This document shows, one piece after another, positions 16,851 to 25,670 of a stretch of DNA of 64,000 nucleotides (positions within the stretch are counted from its first letter, which is position 1; the number at the start of each line of letters is the position of its first letter). The stretch covers positions 620,001-684,000 of the forward strand of contig NZ_FQYK01000001.1 in NCBI RefSeq assembly GCF_900141715.1. Direction: 5' to 3'. The notes under the pieces were generated by a model, which saw nothing but the letters and a program-made list of their open reading frames with translations, ran no database searches and had not been told where the DNA came from. Origin of the DNA: Algibacter luteus. Lineage in GTDB: Bacteria; Bacteroidota; Bacteroidia; Flavobacteriales; Flavobacteriaceae. Position numbers and translations under genes: made by a program.

Positions 16851-18686
16851 TTAGGGAATGGGAACTTCAATACTTACCGTTGTTCCAACTTCAATTTGGG
16901 ATGTTATTTGTAAACTTCCGTTAATTTCTTTTATTCTAGAATTCATGTTTTTTAAACCAATGCCTGATTTTGCTTTGTTTACATCAAAACCAGAACCATC
17001 ATCTTCAATCATCAAGCAAATTACATTATTTTTTAATTGAAAACTAATTTTTACCTGTGATGCTTGGGCATGTTTATATATGTTGTGGAGAGTTTCTTGA
17101 ATTATTCTGTAAATATGTATTTTCTTTTTATTACTTACAGAATCCCAATTGATATCATCATTATGTTCTAATTTAAAATCGAGTTGATAAGCAATGGCTT
17201 GGGTTTCTATTAATGTTTTTATGATATCTATAAATCCAGATCCTGAAACAAAATCGGTATTTAACTCATGAGACACTTTTCTTATATCGTCTTCAATGGT
17301 TTTGAGTTTGTCTATGTATTGACTTCGTGTTTTAATAGCCTCATCACTATTACTCATATTTAAACTATCTAAACTTAAACGTGTTCCAAATAATCGCCCG
17401 AGAACACCATCGTGTAGTTCTTCAGAAATTCTTTTTTTCTCCATGGTTCTGGCCTCCTCAATACTTTCATTCTGCGATAACATGAGATTATAAATCTCTT
17501 CGTTTGTTTCTTGTTGTTTTTGAATAAATTGTAATTCTTTATTTTTTATGCGTTGGGTAATTACCAGATACAGCAGAAAAGACGATAATATTACAATTAC
17601 AGATATGATAAAAAGCCAAAATCGTTCTTTCGTAATTTTTATATTTTCTTGTTCAATTTGATTGGTTTCAAAACGAATTCTGGCAAACTTATTTCTAATA
17701 GCACGTTCACTTTTTTGTAAACTATCGTTGAGTTTAATGTATGCTTTTAAATGTTTTGCAGATTCTTCACCTTCTTCAATTGTTGAGAGTAGGAATAAGG
17801 ATTTTAGCAAGTCGTCATTATGATATTCCTCTGAAATTTCTTTTGCCCTATAAGCATAGTATTTTGCAGAATCCTTATTCCCAGAGTTAAAGAAATATTC
17901 CGCTAAATGTTGATTAATTATAATAGAATTATACCCGTTAGGATTTACACTATCAGTTATTTTTAAAGCTTCAAAATATAATTCTGGTAATTCTTCGTGC
18001 TGTTCAGAAAGATATAAGGTATGTGCGTAATTGTTTAAAACAAGTGCGTAGAAATCTGGCCTTACATTTTTTAAATTTTCATTCGCTAATAATTCTTGAT
18101 AAGTTTTAATTGATAAGTTATAGTTTCCCGCATTTTTATACGATAATGCTAAATTGTTAACAGAATTGTCAATTGTATTTGCATTATTACCTTTAAGATT
18201 CCTTTTTAATTTTAAAGATTTTTTATAATATTCGATAGATTCCTCTTGCTGTCCTAATTGATCCAATACTAACCCCAAATTGTTAAATATAAACGATTTA
18301 TACTTTCTTACCTCATTAGTTTCGACTAAAGTCTCTAATAATGCTATCGCTCTAATGGATGTTAATTCACTGCCTGTTAAATCTTTTTCATTTTTTTGGA
18401 TTACAGCAATACCATAAAGCGTGCGTGCTAATTGAAGTTTTTCACCAAGTTTTTCGTAATATTTCTCGGCTTTATGATAATAGTAATAGGAGCTATCTGC
18501 CAAGTAACTGTATCGGTAATGTTCACCAATTGTAAAATTAGCATTTGCAATAGTAAGCGAATCTTTTATATTAGATTTTAGAACATTCTGAGTAATGGAA
18601 TCAATAGCTTTTATTCTGGTTTCCGATTGACCATTAGAATAAAAGAAGCAATGCAAGAGAATTAATAAAGAAAATAAAGATTTCAA
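16851..18686 (-). CDS. TPR-containing HisKA_3 sensor histidine kinase
   Basis: 611 residues: signal peptide (to about residue 20), periplasmic tetratricopeptide repeats over residues ~25-330, a membrane helix near 345-367 (WLFIISVIVILSSFLLYLVI), a coiled coil, a HisKA_3 dimerisation box with His425 in EELHDGVLG, and a HATPase domain (DDGSGFDVNKAKSGIGLKNM) at the end. The architecture is common in Bacteroidota and is paired with LuxR-type regulators such as the next gene. The signal sensed by the TPRs is unknown. A TACATTTG element at 18709-18716 on the minus strand could be its -7 box. Confidence 0.9.
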   Translation of the reverse strand: MKSLFSLLILLHCFFYSNGQSETRIKAIDSITQNVLKSNIKDSLTIANANFTIGEHYRYSYLADSSYYYYHKAEKYYEKLGEKLQLARTLYGIAVIQKNEKDLTGSELTSIRAIALLETLVETNEVRKYKSFIFNNLGLVLDQLGQQEESIEYYKKSLKLKRNLKGNNANTIDNSVNNLALSYKNAGNYNLSIKTYQELLANENLKNVRPDFYALVLNNYAHTLYLSEQHEELPELYFEALKITDSVNPNGYNSIIINQHLAEYFFNSGNKDSAKYYAYRAKEISEEYHNDDLLKSLFLLSTIEEGEESAKHLKAYIKLNDSLQKSERAIRNKFARIRFETNQIEQENIKITKERFWLFIISVIVILSSFLLYLVITQRIKNKELQFIQKQQETNEEIYNLMLSQNESIEEARTMEKKRISEELHDGVLGRLFGTRLSLDSLNMSNSDEAIKTRSQYIDKLKTIEDDIRKVSHELNTDFVSGSGFIDIIKTLIETQAIAYQLDFKLEHNDDINWDSVSNKKKIHIYRIIQETLHNIYKHAQASQVKISFQLKNNVICLMIEDDGSGFDVNKAKSGIGLKNMNSRIKEINGSLQITSQIEVGTTVSIEVPIP

Positions 18687-18741
18687 AAAAATGAATTTGC
18701 TATTTCATCAAATGTATTTATAATTTTCGAATTAGCGTAAA

Positions 18742-18773
18742 AAAAAGCCCTTGACTATGAAGTGAAGGGCTTT
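18742..18773 (-). terminator. Terminator between the tiny lipoprotein gene and the TPR kinase
   Basis: AAAGCCCTT-gactatgaagtg-AAGGGCTTT forms a 9-bp stem flanked by A- and T-runs. It lies 20 bp after the stop of the 48-residue lipoprotein gene on the minus strand. It should separate that transcript from the kinase or attenuate read-through. Confidence 0.75.
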
Positions 18774-18792
18774 AAATATTATTTTAAAAATC

Positions 18793-18939
18793 CTAGTCAT
18801 CAACTCCACCGCCAGTATAAGAAACTACTTCAGTATCTGGAGCTACTTGGATATCATCTTCGGTTAAGTCCTGCTTAGTACAAGAAGTTAAAGAGACAAA
18901 AAATAATGCTAAAATTAGTGTAATTTTTAGGGTTTTCAT
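18793..18939 (-). CDS. 48-residue lipoprotein peptide
   Basis: Short frame reading MKTLKITLILALFFVSLTSC, then an acidic tail ending YTGGGVDD. The first 20 residues are a textbook lipoprotein signal with Cys20 as the lipidation site, leaving a mature part of only 29 residues (9 Asp/Glu). It sits directly upstream of the TPR kinase and shares its orientation, with its own terminator. I do not recognise it. It could be a surface ligand or an accessory of the kinase, but only position supports that. Confidence 0.6.
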   Translation of the reverse strand: MKTLKITLILALFFVSLTSCTKQDLTEDDIQVAPDTEVVSYTGGGVDD

Positions 18940-19307
18940 ATGTATTCAAATTTTAAGGTTATACAGTTTTCTAAATTTTTTAAATAAAAAATGTTACTAA
19001 GACTTTAAAAAATTAAAATCTCGGTTTAAGGGAAAAATGGATAATTAACTTAAAATCGAATACAATAAATTGTAGTACGACTCTATTACTTTTTTAATGA
19101 GGGAATTTGACTTAAACAGTCAAAGTGTGGATTAATGATTCTTAACTGTACTTAGGGATATTCGTGGGTCGCACAATTAAGGACTGCTAAAATAATAGAA
19201 CATATAAGATGTATCGATTACTTTTTCGATGAAATGTAAAATATTCGACGAAATGCATACTTTTTTATCGACGAAATGCAAATCCAATTAATTCTGTATG
19301 TATTCGG
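18940..19307. other. Gene-free stretch with three direct repeats
   Basis: No open frame is convincing here. The notable content is three copies of TCGAYGAAATGYA at 19226-19238, 19245-19257 and 19268-19280. The rest is AT-rich and should contain the promoter of the tiny lipoprotein gene. Confidence 0.6.
19226..19280 (-). promoter_or_regulatory. Direct-repeat regulator site (GCATTTCGTCGA-type boxes)
   Basis: On the minus strand the boxes read TGCATTTCGTCGA, TGCATTTCGTCGA and TACATTTCATCGA. Start-to-start spacings are 19 and 23 bp, about two helical turns. Such phased direct repeats are typical for LytTR-type regulators, but no LytTR gene is in the window. They lie upstream of the 48-residue lipoprotein gene and just downstream of the lacI-like gene. 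Confidence 0.5.
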
Positions 19308-20312
19308 TTACAGCGTAGACTCGTTTTTAACCAAAGTTGTTTTTACAATTTTAGTTTTTACATCTTCAGTAGGGCCAGTATTTTGAATTCTTTTAATTAA
19401 TAATTCTGCAGCAATTGCACCAATATCTTTAGCATGTTGCCGAATAGTAGTTAATTTTGGCATGGCTAAATCCGACTCAGATTTACTAGCAAACCCAATT
19501 ATTGAAAGCTGTTTTGGAACTTTTAATCCTAAATTTACGGCAGTATTTATAGCAATTATGCTCGAAGAAGTATCGGCTGCTATAATACCATCAATGTTTT
19601 TATTCTTCTTAAAAAGTGATTTTATCTCTTGTTGATGATCATCCTCCTTTTTAATTCTTATAACTGTAGGCTGGAGATTACTATTTTCAATTATGGCCTT
19701 ATTATATCCATGCTCTCTTAGCTTTCCTACACTTAAGTCGTATATATTACTTATAAACACAATATGCTTTCGACCTTCTTCTATTAAGCTTTTGGTAGCA
19801 TTGTAAGTAGAATCAAAATCGTCTACAATTACTTTATCGCACAACACATCGTGTGCCACCCTATCAAACATAACTATTGGTAAACCTTGTGTAATAGTAT
19901 TTCTAAAATGCTCAACTTCATTTTTTATTTGAGATTCCTCAGCTACCGATAAAATAAAACCATCAACACTTCCATTAGCTAACAATTGTAAGCTTTCCTT
20001 TTCTTTGGTTAATGATTCGTTAGAAATACAAGTAATAATATTGTAGCCGTGTTTAGAAGCTTCGCGTTCGATACCAAAAAGTACTTTGGCCAAAAATCTA
20101 TTAAGAATGTTAGGAATAATAACGCCTATAGTTTTTGTTTTATTATTTTTTAAACTTAAGGCAACTTTATTAGGTCTATAATTATACAATTGGGCAAGTT
20201 CTTTAACCCGTCTAACAGTTTCCTCACCAATTTCTTCGCTATTGTTTAATGCTTTTGAAACTGTGGATATTGATACGTTTAATTCTTTTGCTAATTGCTT
20301 TAAAGTAACCAT
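19308..20312 (-). CDS. LacI-family transcriptional regulator
   Basis: 334 residues. The N-terminal helix-turn-helix (VTLKQLAKELNVSISTVSKALN, with the hinge region NYRPNKVALSLK) is followed by a periplasmic-binding-like ligand domain (TIGVIIPNILN... IMFDR... DGIIAADTSS... TTIRQHAKDIG). It normally represses sugar-uptake or catabolism genes. No such genes are adjacent, so the target is unknown. It lies downstream of the signalling island on the same strand but beyond a terminator. Confidence 0.92.
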   Translation of the reverse strand: MVTLKQLAKELNVSISTVSKALNNSEEIGEETVRRVKELAQLYNYRPNKVALSLKNNKTKTIGVIIPNILNRFLAKVLFGIEREASKHGYNIITCISNESLTKEKESLQLLANGSVDGFILSVAEESQIKNEVEHFRNTITQGLPIVMFDRVAHDVLCDKVIVDDFDSTYNATKSLIEEGRKHIVFISNIYDLSVGKLREHGYNKAIIENSNLQPTVIRIKKEDDHQQEIKSLFKKNKNIDGIIAADTSSSIIAINTAVNLGLKVPKQLSIIGFASKSESDLAMPKLTTIRQHAKDIGAIAAELLIKRIQNTGPTEDVKTKIVKTTLVKNESTL

Positions 20313-20433
20313 TCTTATAACTCGTTATTTAAATTAATGCAATTTACAAAATAACTTATTGTAACCACCATTTATTTAATTCTCTAAATTTGGTTATATT
20401 GTACCTGCTATTATCAAAACAATTTAACTTTCG

Positions 20434-20477
20434 TAAAAAATAAAGCACCCCTCCTTACAAAGTAAATCAGGATGCTT
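20434..20477 (-). terminator. Terminator at the end of the signalling island
   Basis: On the minus strand AAGCATCC and GGGTGCTT pair (8 bp, one G-U) around a 19-nt loop and are followed by TATTTTTT. It lies 36 bp after the stop of the secreted protein gene. Confidence 0.7.
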
Positions 20478-20512
20478 CTTTCCGGGGTCCGTCTCACCAA
20501 AACCCCTAGCTA

Positions 20513-21094
20513 TTAATTACTAATAAAATTTAATGAGAGAATATTTAATGCTAGAACACTATCGTTTAATATCCTTTGTTCCCATATTTCAATAAAATCA
20601 TTTGTTGAGAACTCTACTTTTCCAGTAATAGAATTTCTTAATCTGCTTGTTTTTATTATTTCTGAACTGTTTTTATTCATTATAAAATAATTAGCAAACT
20701 TCGTTTCTTGATTTTCAATTTCTGGATATACAGCATTAATTTGAAACGCTTTTGTTTTTTGTCCTAAATATGTCACTCTATTATTGAAAGGTGTTGATAG
20801 ACTAAATAAATCAACAGCATTATCAGCTCCATCAACATTTATTTTTTGTATTTCACATTTAAAATAGGTATGACCTGATGACGAATCAACTAACCCTTCA
20901 TTTTTTAATCCTTTATTAAAAAATAGAGTACCGTTGTTATTTATAATGGAGCCTTTTTTATTAATCAATTCATTTTCAAAATACACATTGGTTGAATCTG
21001 ATATATACAATACGCCTTCATTAACAATTTGAGCATGGCCAAACATGAAATTAAATAATACTAAACCTATATTTATAAGATATTTATAATTCAC
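20513..21094 (-). CDS. Secreted protein of unknown function
   Basis: 193 residues with a signal peptide (MNYKYLINIGLVLFNFMFGHAQ, cleavage near 22). The mature part opens with N/G-rich beta-strand repeats (NEGVLYISDS, NKKGSIINNNGTLFFNKGLKNEG), typical of right-handed beta-helix or adhesin-like N-termini in Flavobacteriia. No catalytic motif is seen. It starts 12 bp after the PAS protein stop, so it is probably the last gene of the signalling transcript. Confidence 0.6.
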   Translation of the reverse strand: MNYKYLINIGLVLFNFMFGHAQIVNEGVLYISDSTNVYFENELINKKGSIINNNGTLFFNKGLKNEGLVDSSSGHTYFKCEIQKINVDGADNAVDLFSLSTPFNNRVTYLGQKTKAFQINAVYPEIENQETKFANYFIMNKNSSEIIKTSRLRNSITGKVEFSTNDFIEIWEQRILNDSVLALNILSLNFISN

Positions 21095-21105
21095 ATTTCT
21101 ATTTT

Positions 21106-22158
21106 TTACTTAGATATTATATCTAAATTAATATCCTTCCTTTTGTAATTATAAATCCCTAATTCAGGATTATTACTCGAAAACGGAGTATGACGTTTAT
21201 CAATATTTGTTGTTCTATTAGCAAATTCTAAATCTGCTATTTCTTTCTCATGTGTTATTACTTCTTCGTTGTTTAACAAATCAGGAAAATCTTCTGATAC
21301 GGAATCTTCGTCTTGCTTAGATTGCTTTAAAAACAATTCTAAGACCTTAGTTTTCAATGTTAATTTGTTTCCTAATTCTTTGCATTTGGTAATGTCTAGC
21401 ATACTAGCACAGTAAAAATTACTATTATCTAAACTCAAACTATTTAATGTAAATTCAACCGGAAACTCGCTACCATTTTTACGAATGCAACACAACTCAA
21501 TTTTATCTGTGTTTTGGCTTTCTTTAATTTTACCTATTATTGCCAATAATTCTTTAATATTTCCTTTTCTATATTTAATAGATAATAAAACTGAAAGTGG
21601 ATGCCCCAGTATTTCAGCCTTTGAATAGCCAAATGCTACTTCTGCTCCTTTATTCCATTCGGTAATATTTCCAACATTATCGGTAACAACTATAATACCT
21701 ACATCTATTGATTGATAAATAGACATATACTTTGAATACGCAATTTTACTTTCTAATAGTTGCGTGTTTTCTAATTCATATTTGGTTACATCTTTATATA
21801 TGGCCACATATTTTATTCTATTTTCTTCTTCATTTATTATGGGAACAATAGTAGTATCTAACCAGAACAGTTTTCCTGTGTCGGAAATATCATTTAGTAC
21901 ACCTTGCCATTTGTGTCCTGCTTTTATAGTTTTCCACAACTCTTTATAGACCTTATTAGCATGAAGATGCGATTTTAACAATTCATGTGTTTCTCCAATA
22001 AGTTTGCTAACATCGCATTCCATTATTTTGCAATAATTATTATTGGCGTATTCTATTCTACCCAAAGCATCGGTTATTGTAATAATGGTATTTTTAGATA
22101 TTACTTCTAATAAATCATTATTGAGACCGTCTAATATGTTATAATTAATTGCTTCCAT
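21106..22158 (-). CDS. Soluble protein with two PAS domains and no output domain
   Basis: About 350 residues with two PAS/PAC modules: the first from ISKNTIITITDALGRIEYAN with PAC near residues 80-130, the second from SIDVGIIVVTDNVGNITEWN. A short charged tail follows (LKQSKQDEDSVSEDFPDLLN). No kinase, GGDEF or HTH part is visible. A longer frame would need a TTG start at 22179. The ATG at 22158 is preferred and gives a 14-nt overlap with the previous gene. It is likely a cytosolic sensor or adaptor acting with the kinase upstream in the cluster. Confidence 0.75.
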   Translation of the reverse strand: MEAINYNILDGLNNDLLEVISKNTIITITDALGRIEYANNNYCKIMECDVSKLIGETHELLKSHLHANKVYKELWKTIKAGHKWQGVLNDISDTGKLFWLDTTIVPIINEEENRIKYVAIYKDVTKYELENTQLLESKIAYSKYMSIYQSIDVGIIVVTDNVGNITEWNKGAEVAFGYSKAEILGHPLSVLLSIKYRKGNIKELLAIIGKIKESQNTDKIELCCIRKNGSEFPVEFTLNSLSLDNSNFYCASMLDITKCKELGNKLTLKTKVLELFLKQSKQDEDSVSEDFPDLLNNEEVITHEKEIADLEFANRTTNIDKRHTPFSSNNPELGIYNYKRKDINLDIISK

Positions 22159-22585
22159 AAAACCTGTTTTTTGTTTCAAAACAATAATTCTTAGCTGCTT
22201 CTAATTCACTAAAAACACCAAATGGTGTCATTGGGTTGTAAATTCTTTTATAGGCTGTGATTAACAATCTTATTCCTATAGTGTTTGTAATAAATGATTC
22301 AGAAATCCTAAGTTTTACAAGCTCTGGATTATTAGTTATTAATTTTGCAGCTGAAATTGAAAATGTGCCTTTAGTATCTCTAACATCAATTAGAAATGGC
22401 ATAGGCTTACCTTTACATAATTTAACTATGGCATTGATATATTCACCTGCCCGACTATAAGTTAATTTTGAATTTGAATCTTCATTATTGAACTTACAAT
22501 AAAGAATCTCTGTATTATCTGTCCAAAACATAGCGTTTTCAAATATTACAAGTTCGTCTGTAAACTTCTTTTTAATAAGAGGCAT
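22145..22585 (-). CDS. STAS/SpoIIAA-like small protein, copy 2
   Basis: About 146 residues. The pattern FENAMFWTDNTEILYCKFNN... AGEYINAIVKLCKGKPMPFLIDVRDTKG... SESFITNTIGIRLLITAYKRI parallels the next gene upstream, so the two are paralogues. The alternating strands and helices, with the xFLIDVRxx strand, resemble STAS/SpoIIAA folds. Two further in-frame ATGs exist at 22597 and 22606. The one at 22585 gives a 14-nt overlap like its neighbours. The likely role is partner-switch or scaffold signalling, which is inference. Confidence 0.65.
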   Translation of the reverse strand: MPLIKKKFTDELVIFENAMFWTDNTEILYCKFNNEDSNSKLTYSRAGEYINAIVKLCKGKPMPFLIDVRDTKGTFSISAAKLITNNPELVKLRISESFITNTIGIRLLITAYKRIYNPMTPFGVFSELEAAKNYCFETKNRFYGSN

Positions 22586-22985
22586 TAAATTGTGCATAAT
22601 TTTCATTACAAAATTTTAATGTATCAGTATAATCGGTTGATATTTTTATTGGCACTATAGTTGAACTTCCTATCTTGAACAACTCTAGAAAAAATTTTAA
22701 ATCCAATGACTTAACAATAAATGATTTTGAAAGTACTAAAGATTTAATTTGAGCATTGCTTGAAAACAACTTGAATAATCGAATTGAATTTAGTCTACTA
22801 ACTCCTGATAAATCAATTAATATTGGTCTATATTTTCCATAAGACATAGCCTTAATTACTTCAATAAAAATAACTTCAGCTTCAAATTCAATAAACCTTT
22901 TATCTACATGGCTATTGAAAGTAGCATGTATTAAGTCTTGGTCTAGCCAAAATTTTACGTTATCTAAGATAATTTCGTTTTTCAT
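22572..22985 (-). CDS. STAS/SpoIIAA-like small protein, copy 1
   Basis: 137 residues. It shares with the downstream gene the order: VKFWLDQDLIHATFN, a helix, a strand YRPILIDLSGVSRL, LSKSFIVKSLDLKFFLELFK, and a short C-terminal helix with FCNENYAQF. No signal peptide or membrane segment is seen. It is the first of three genes joined by short overlaps after the sigma-54-type activator gene. The function is not known; the STAS-like call rests on pattern only. Confidence 0.65.
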   Translation of the reverse strand: MKNEIILDNVKFWLDQDLIHATFNSHVDKRFIEFEAEVIFIEVIKAMSYGKYRPILIDLSGVSRLNSIRLFKLFSSNAQIKSLVLSKSFIVKSLDLKFFLELFKIGSSTIVPIKISTDYTDTLKFCNENYAQFNASY

Positions 22986-23097
22986 TTCTTAATCATTGTA
23001 AAACTTTACGACAATGGGTGTGCCAAAATACACTTACAACAACAAAATAAACGTAATTATCTGATAATGTGATATTTAAATATTTTCATGAAATAAA

Positions 23098-23143
23098 ATA
23101 CACCATAAATATGCACGAAATACCGTGCATATTTATGGTGTAT
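23098..23143 (-). terminator. 20-bp perfect inverted repeat (terminator or operator)
   Basis: The arms at 23098-23117 and 23124-23143 are exact reverse complements around the 6-nt loop AAATAC. It lies 26 bp past the stop of the sigma-54-type activator and 113 bp before the ATG of the first STAS-like gene. The bases after it on the minus strand (TTTATTTC) are only moderately T-rich, so it may be an operator rather than a terminator. A weaker hairpin (GTGACGG/CCGTTAC) abuts it at 23151-23168. Confidence 0.55.
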
Positions 23144-23168
23144 TGCAAGAAGTGACGGAATACCGTTA

Positions 23169-25655
23169 CTAAATATTCGGTTTTGTTATGCCTAATTTAG
23201 ACATTCTATCGCGTAATGTACTAGGTTTTAAATCTAGTAAAGCCGAAGCTCCATTTGATCCACTAATTTTCCATTCGCATTGTTCTAATACTTGAAGAAT
23301 ATGATTTCGTTGAGCAGCATCTAAGGACAAATCTTTATTTTTAATATGCTGCTTGGTTTGTTGAGCTGTAGATTCGAAACCTGGAATTAACAAGGTTTCG
23401 TTAGTTGAAAGAATTACTGCCCTTTCTATTAAATTCTCCAATTCTCGAATATTACCCGGCCAATCATAAGATTTGAGTTGATTCATCGTATCATCAGGAA
23501 TAAATTTGATACCCTTATCATACGATTTATTAAACTTATCTACAAAATGCTCAATCAATAACGGAATATCATCTTTTCGTTTTCTTAGTGGAGGAACATC
23601 AATTGGAAATACATTAAGCCTGAAATATAAATCTTCTCTAAATTGCTTTTTTTTAATTTCCTCTTTGAGATTTCTATTAGTTGCTGCTATTACACGAACA
23701 TCCAATTTTTTTGACCCAACTCCACCCACAACTTCAATTTCGCCTTCCTGTAAAAACCTTAATATTTTTGGTTGCATATCTAATGGCAATTCACCAATTT
23801 CATCTAAAAACAAGGTACCTCCATCTGCCAATTCAAACTTGCCAGTTTTGTCGCTAAAAGCTCCAGTAAATGAACCTTTTTTATGACCAAACAATTCACT
23901 TTCTATTAATTCTCTAGGAATTGCTGAACAATTAACCTTTATAAGAGGTTTATTATTTCGAAGACTTGTATTATGTATAGCCCTTGCTATTAATTCTTTA
24001 CCCGTTCCAGATTCTCCCAATAATAGCACTGTAGCATTTGTTGGAGCTACTTTTTCAACTTCCGTTAGTACATTGCTAAATTCTGCGCTACCATAAACCA
24101 TATCTTCATAATTAAAAACGAGGTCTAATTCATTTCTTAAATAGAAATTTTCCTGTTCTAATTGATTACGAAGTTTATTCAATTCTTCGTTAGCCGTTTT
24201 CAGATCTTTATTGGCTAAAACAAGATTTTCTTCGGCCTGTTTACGTTCAGCACTTTCAACCATTAAAGACACAATATTAGCAATTGATGTTGCGAATTCT
24301 TGATCTTCGGCAGTCCAATCCCTTTTCTTTTTTCCAACATGCTCGAAACAAATAATACCATAATGGCCATTAGTACTATTAATAAATACATCCATAAGGG
24401 AAGTAATATGGTTTGGTGCCAAATAATCTTTTGCAAATTTTTCAGTTATCTTATTATTTAGAGCGTCACTAATACAAATTGTTTGATTTTCGCGTAAGGC
24501 GTTAAAATAGTTTGGATTATCGTCATATTTTAATTCAAAACCTGTTTCGTGTAAATCGCTTTGTAACTTATATAATTTTTGGCAAAAAATAGCACTTTTA
24601 TCTTTTTCAAAACTCCAAATACTCACCCTTTCAACATTTAATGTTTGAGCAGATAGTTGCGTAATTTTATTTAATGAATCATTAAAACTTTTTCCAACAA
24701 GATTGGCTAATTTTAGAATAACCTCCTTCTTTTGATTAGACTTTAAAGCTTTTTTCTCTAAAATAATCCTAGCTTTTTCTTCATCTGTAATATCCTTTAT
24801 TGTTGCGAATAAAGCTATTACCTCTCCTTTATCATTTAAAATGTTTCCGGATAAAAATGACGCTCTGAACTTTTTGCCATTTTTCTTTATAAAATCCAAT
24901 TTAAACGATCTTGCTTCACCTTTTGCAACATCCTCTTTTATAGCTAACATTAATTCTAAATCTTCGGTCCTGGCAAAAGGATAGGGTAAATTAAGCCCAA
25001 TAAGTTCCTCCTTTTCATAGCCTAAAATTTCGCAAAACGAATTATTAACCATAATTATTTTTCCTTCAAGATCGACTATTAATAAGCCTTCTTGCATGGA
25101 CATAATGAGTTTATCTGTAAATTCTTTGGCAAATATGAGTTTCTTTTCGGCACTTTTGCGCTCAAGAATCTCATTTTCAAGATCTAAATTTTTCTGTTCA
25201 AGTTTACTTATGAGTCTTTTACTGTATAGTTTTAAAACTTCTTGCTCTGTGAATTCAGGCTTTTTTTCTGGCTTTACTTGTGGTTTCGTTTCAGAAAATA
25301 TGTTTTGAACCAGTTTTATAATGGTATCAGAATCTGTAGGTTTTCTTAAAAAGTGAGTTGCACCCAGTTTAATGGCAAACTCTTCATCTAATTTTTCGGT
25401 ATATGTAGAAGTATAAAAGACAAAAGGGATGTTCTTAAATGTTTTATCCTTTTTGCAGGCTTGACAAAACATGTAGCCGTCCATTACAGGCATTAAAATA
25501 TCTGAAATAATCAGATCAATTTTATTTTTTTGTAATTTATCTAAGCCTTCTTTTCCATCATAAGCCTCAACTATTTCATATCCAGCCTCTTCTAGTATTA
25601 CCCTTAATAGGTAAAGATTCTCATACGTATCATCTACTATTAAAATAGTTTTCAT
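23169..25655 (-). CDS. Receiver-PAS-GAF sigma-54-dependent activator (Fis family)
   Basis: 828 residues. A receiver domain at 1-125 carries the phosphoacceptor in LIISDILMPVMDG. A coiled linker is followed by a PAS/PAC unit (~170-290), a GAF domain (~310-470), a coiled coil, and an AAA+ module with Walker A GESGTGKE near residue 548 and the sigma-54 contact loop GSFTGAFSD. A Fis-type HTH (STLRDRMSKLGI) closes the protein. The loop reads GSFTGA instead of GAFTGA. It should act on sigma-54 promoters when phosphorylated, most likely by the kinase two genes upstream. Targets are unknown. Confidence 0.9.
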   Translation of the reverse strand: MKTILIVDDTYENLYLLRVILEEAGYEIVEAYDGKEGLDKLQKNKIDLIISDILMPVMDGYMFCQACKKDKTFKNIPFVFYTSTYTEKLDEEFAIKLGATHFLRKPTDSDTIIKLVQNIFSETKPQVKPEKKPEFTEQEVLKLYSKRLISKLEQKNLDLENEILERKSAEKKLIFAKEFTDKLIMSMQEGLLIVDLEGKIIMVNNSFCEILGYEKEELIGLNLPYPFARTEDLELMLAIKEDVAKGEARSFKLDFIKKNGKKFRASFLSGNILNDKGEVIALFATIKDITDEEKARIILEKKALKSNQKKEVILKLANLVGKSFNDSLNKITQLSAQTLNVERVSIWSFEKDKSAIFCQKLYKLQSDLHETGFELKYDDNPNYFNALRENQTICISDALNNKITEKFAKDYLAPNHITSLMDVFINSTNGHYGIICFEHVGKKKRDWTAEDQEFATSIANIVSLMVESAERKQAEENLVLANKDLKTANEELNKLRNQLEQENFYLRNELDLVFNYEDMVYGSAEFSNVLTEVEKVAPTNATVLLLGESGTGKELIARAIHNTSLRNNKPLIKVNCSAIPRELIESELFGHKKGSFTGAFSDKTGKFELADGGTLFLDEIGELPLDMQPKILRFLQEGEIEVVGGVGSKKLDVRVIAATNRNLKEEIKKKQFREDLYFRLNVFPIDVPPLRKRKDDIPLLIEHFVDKFNKSYDKGIKFIPDDTMNQLKSYDWPGNIRELENLIERAVILSTNETLLIPGFESTAQQTKQHIKNKDLSLDAAQRNHILQVLEQCEWKISGSNGASALLDLKPSTLRDRMSKLGITKPNI

Positions 25656-25670
25656 CTTGTCAAAATTCTA

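Noticed and set aside
19226-19280. Three short repeats as a possible CRISPR array
   Set aside because: Units are 13 bp with 6-10 bp gaps, far too short for CRISPR repeats and spacers, and no cas genes are present.
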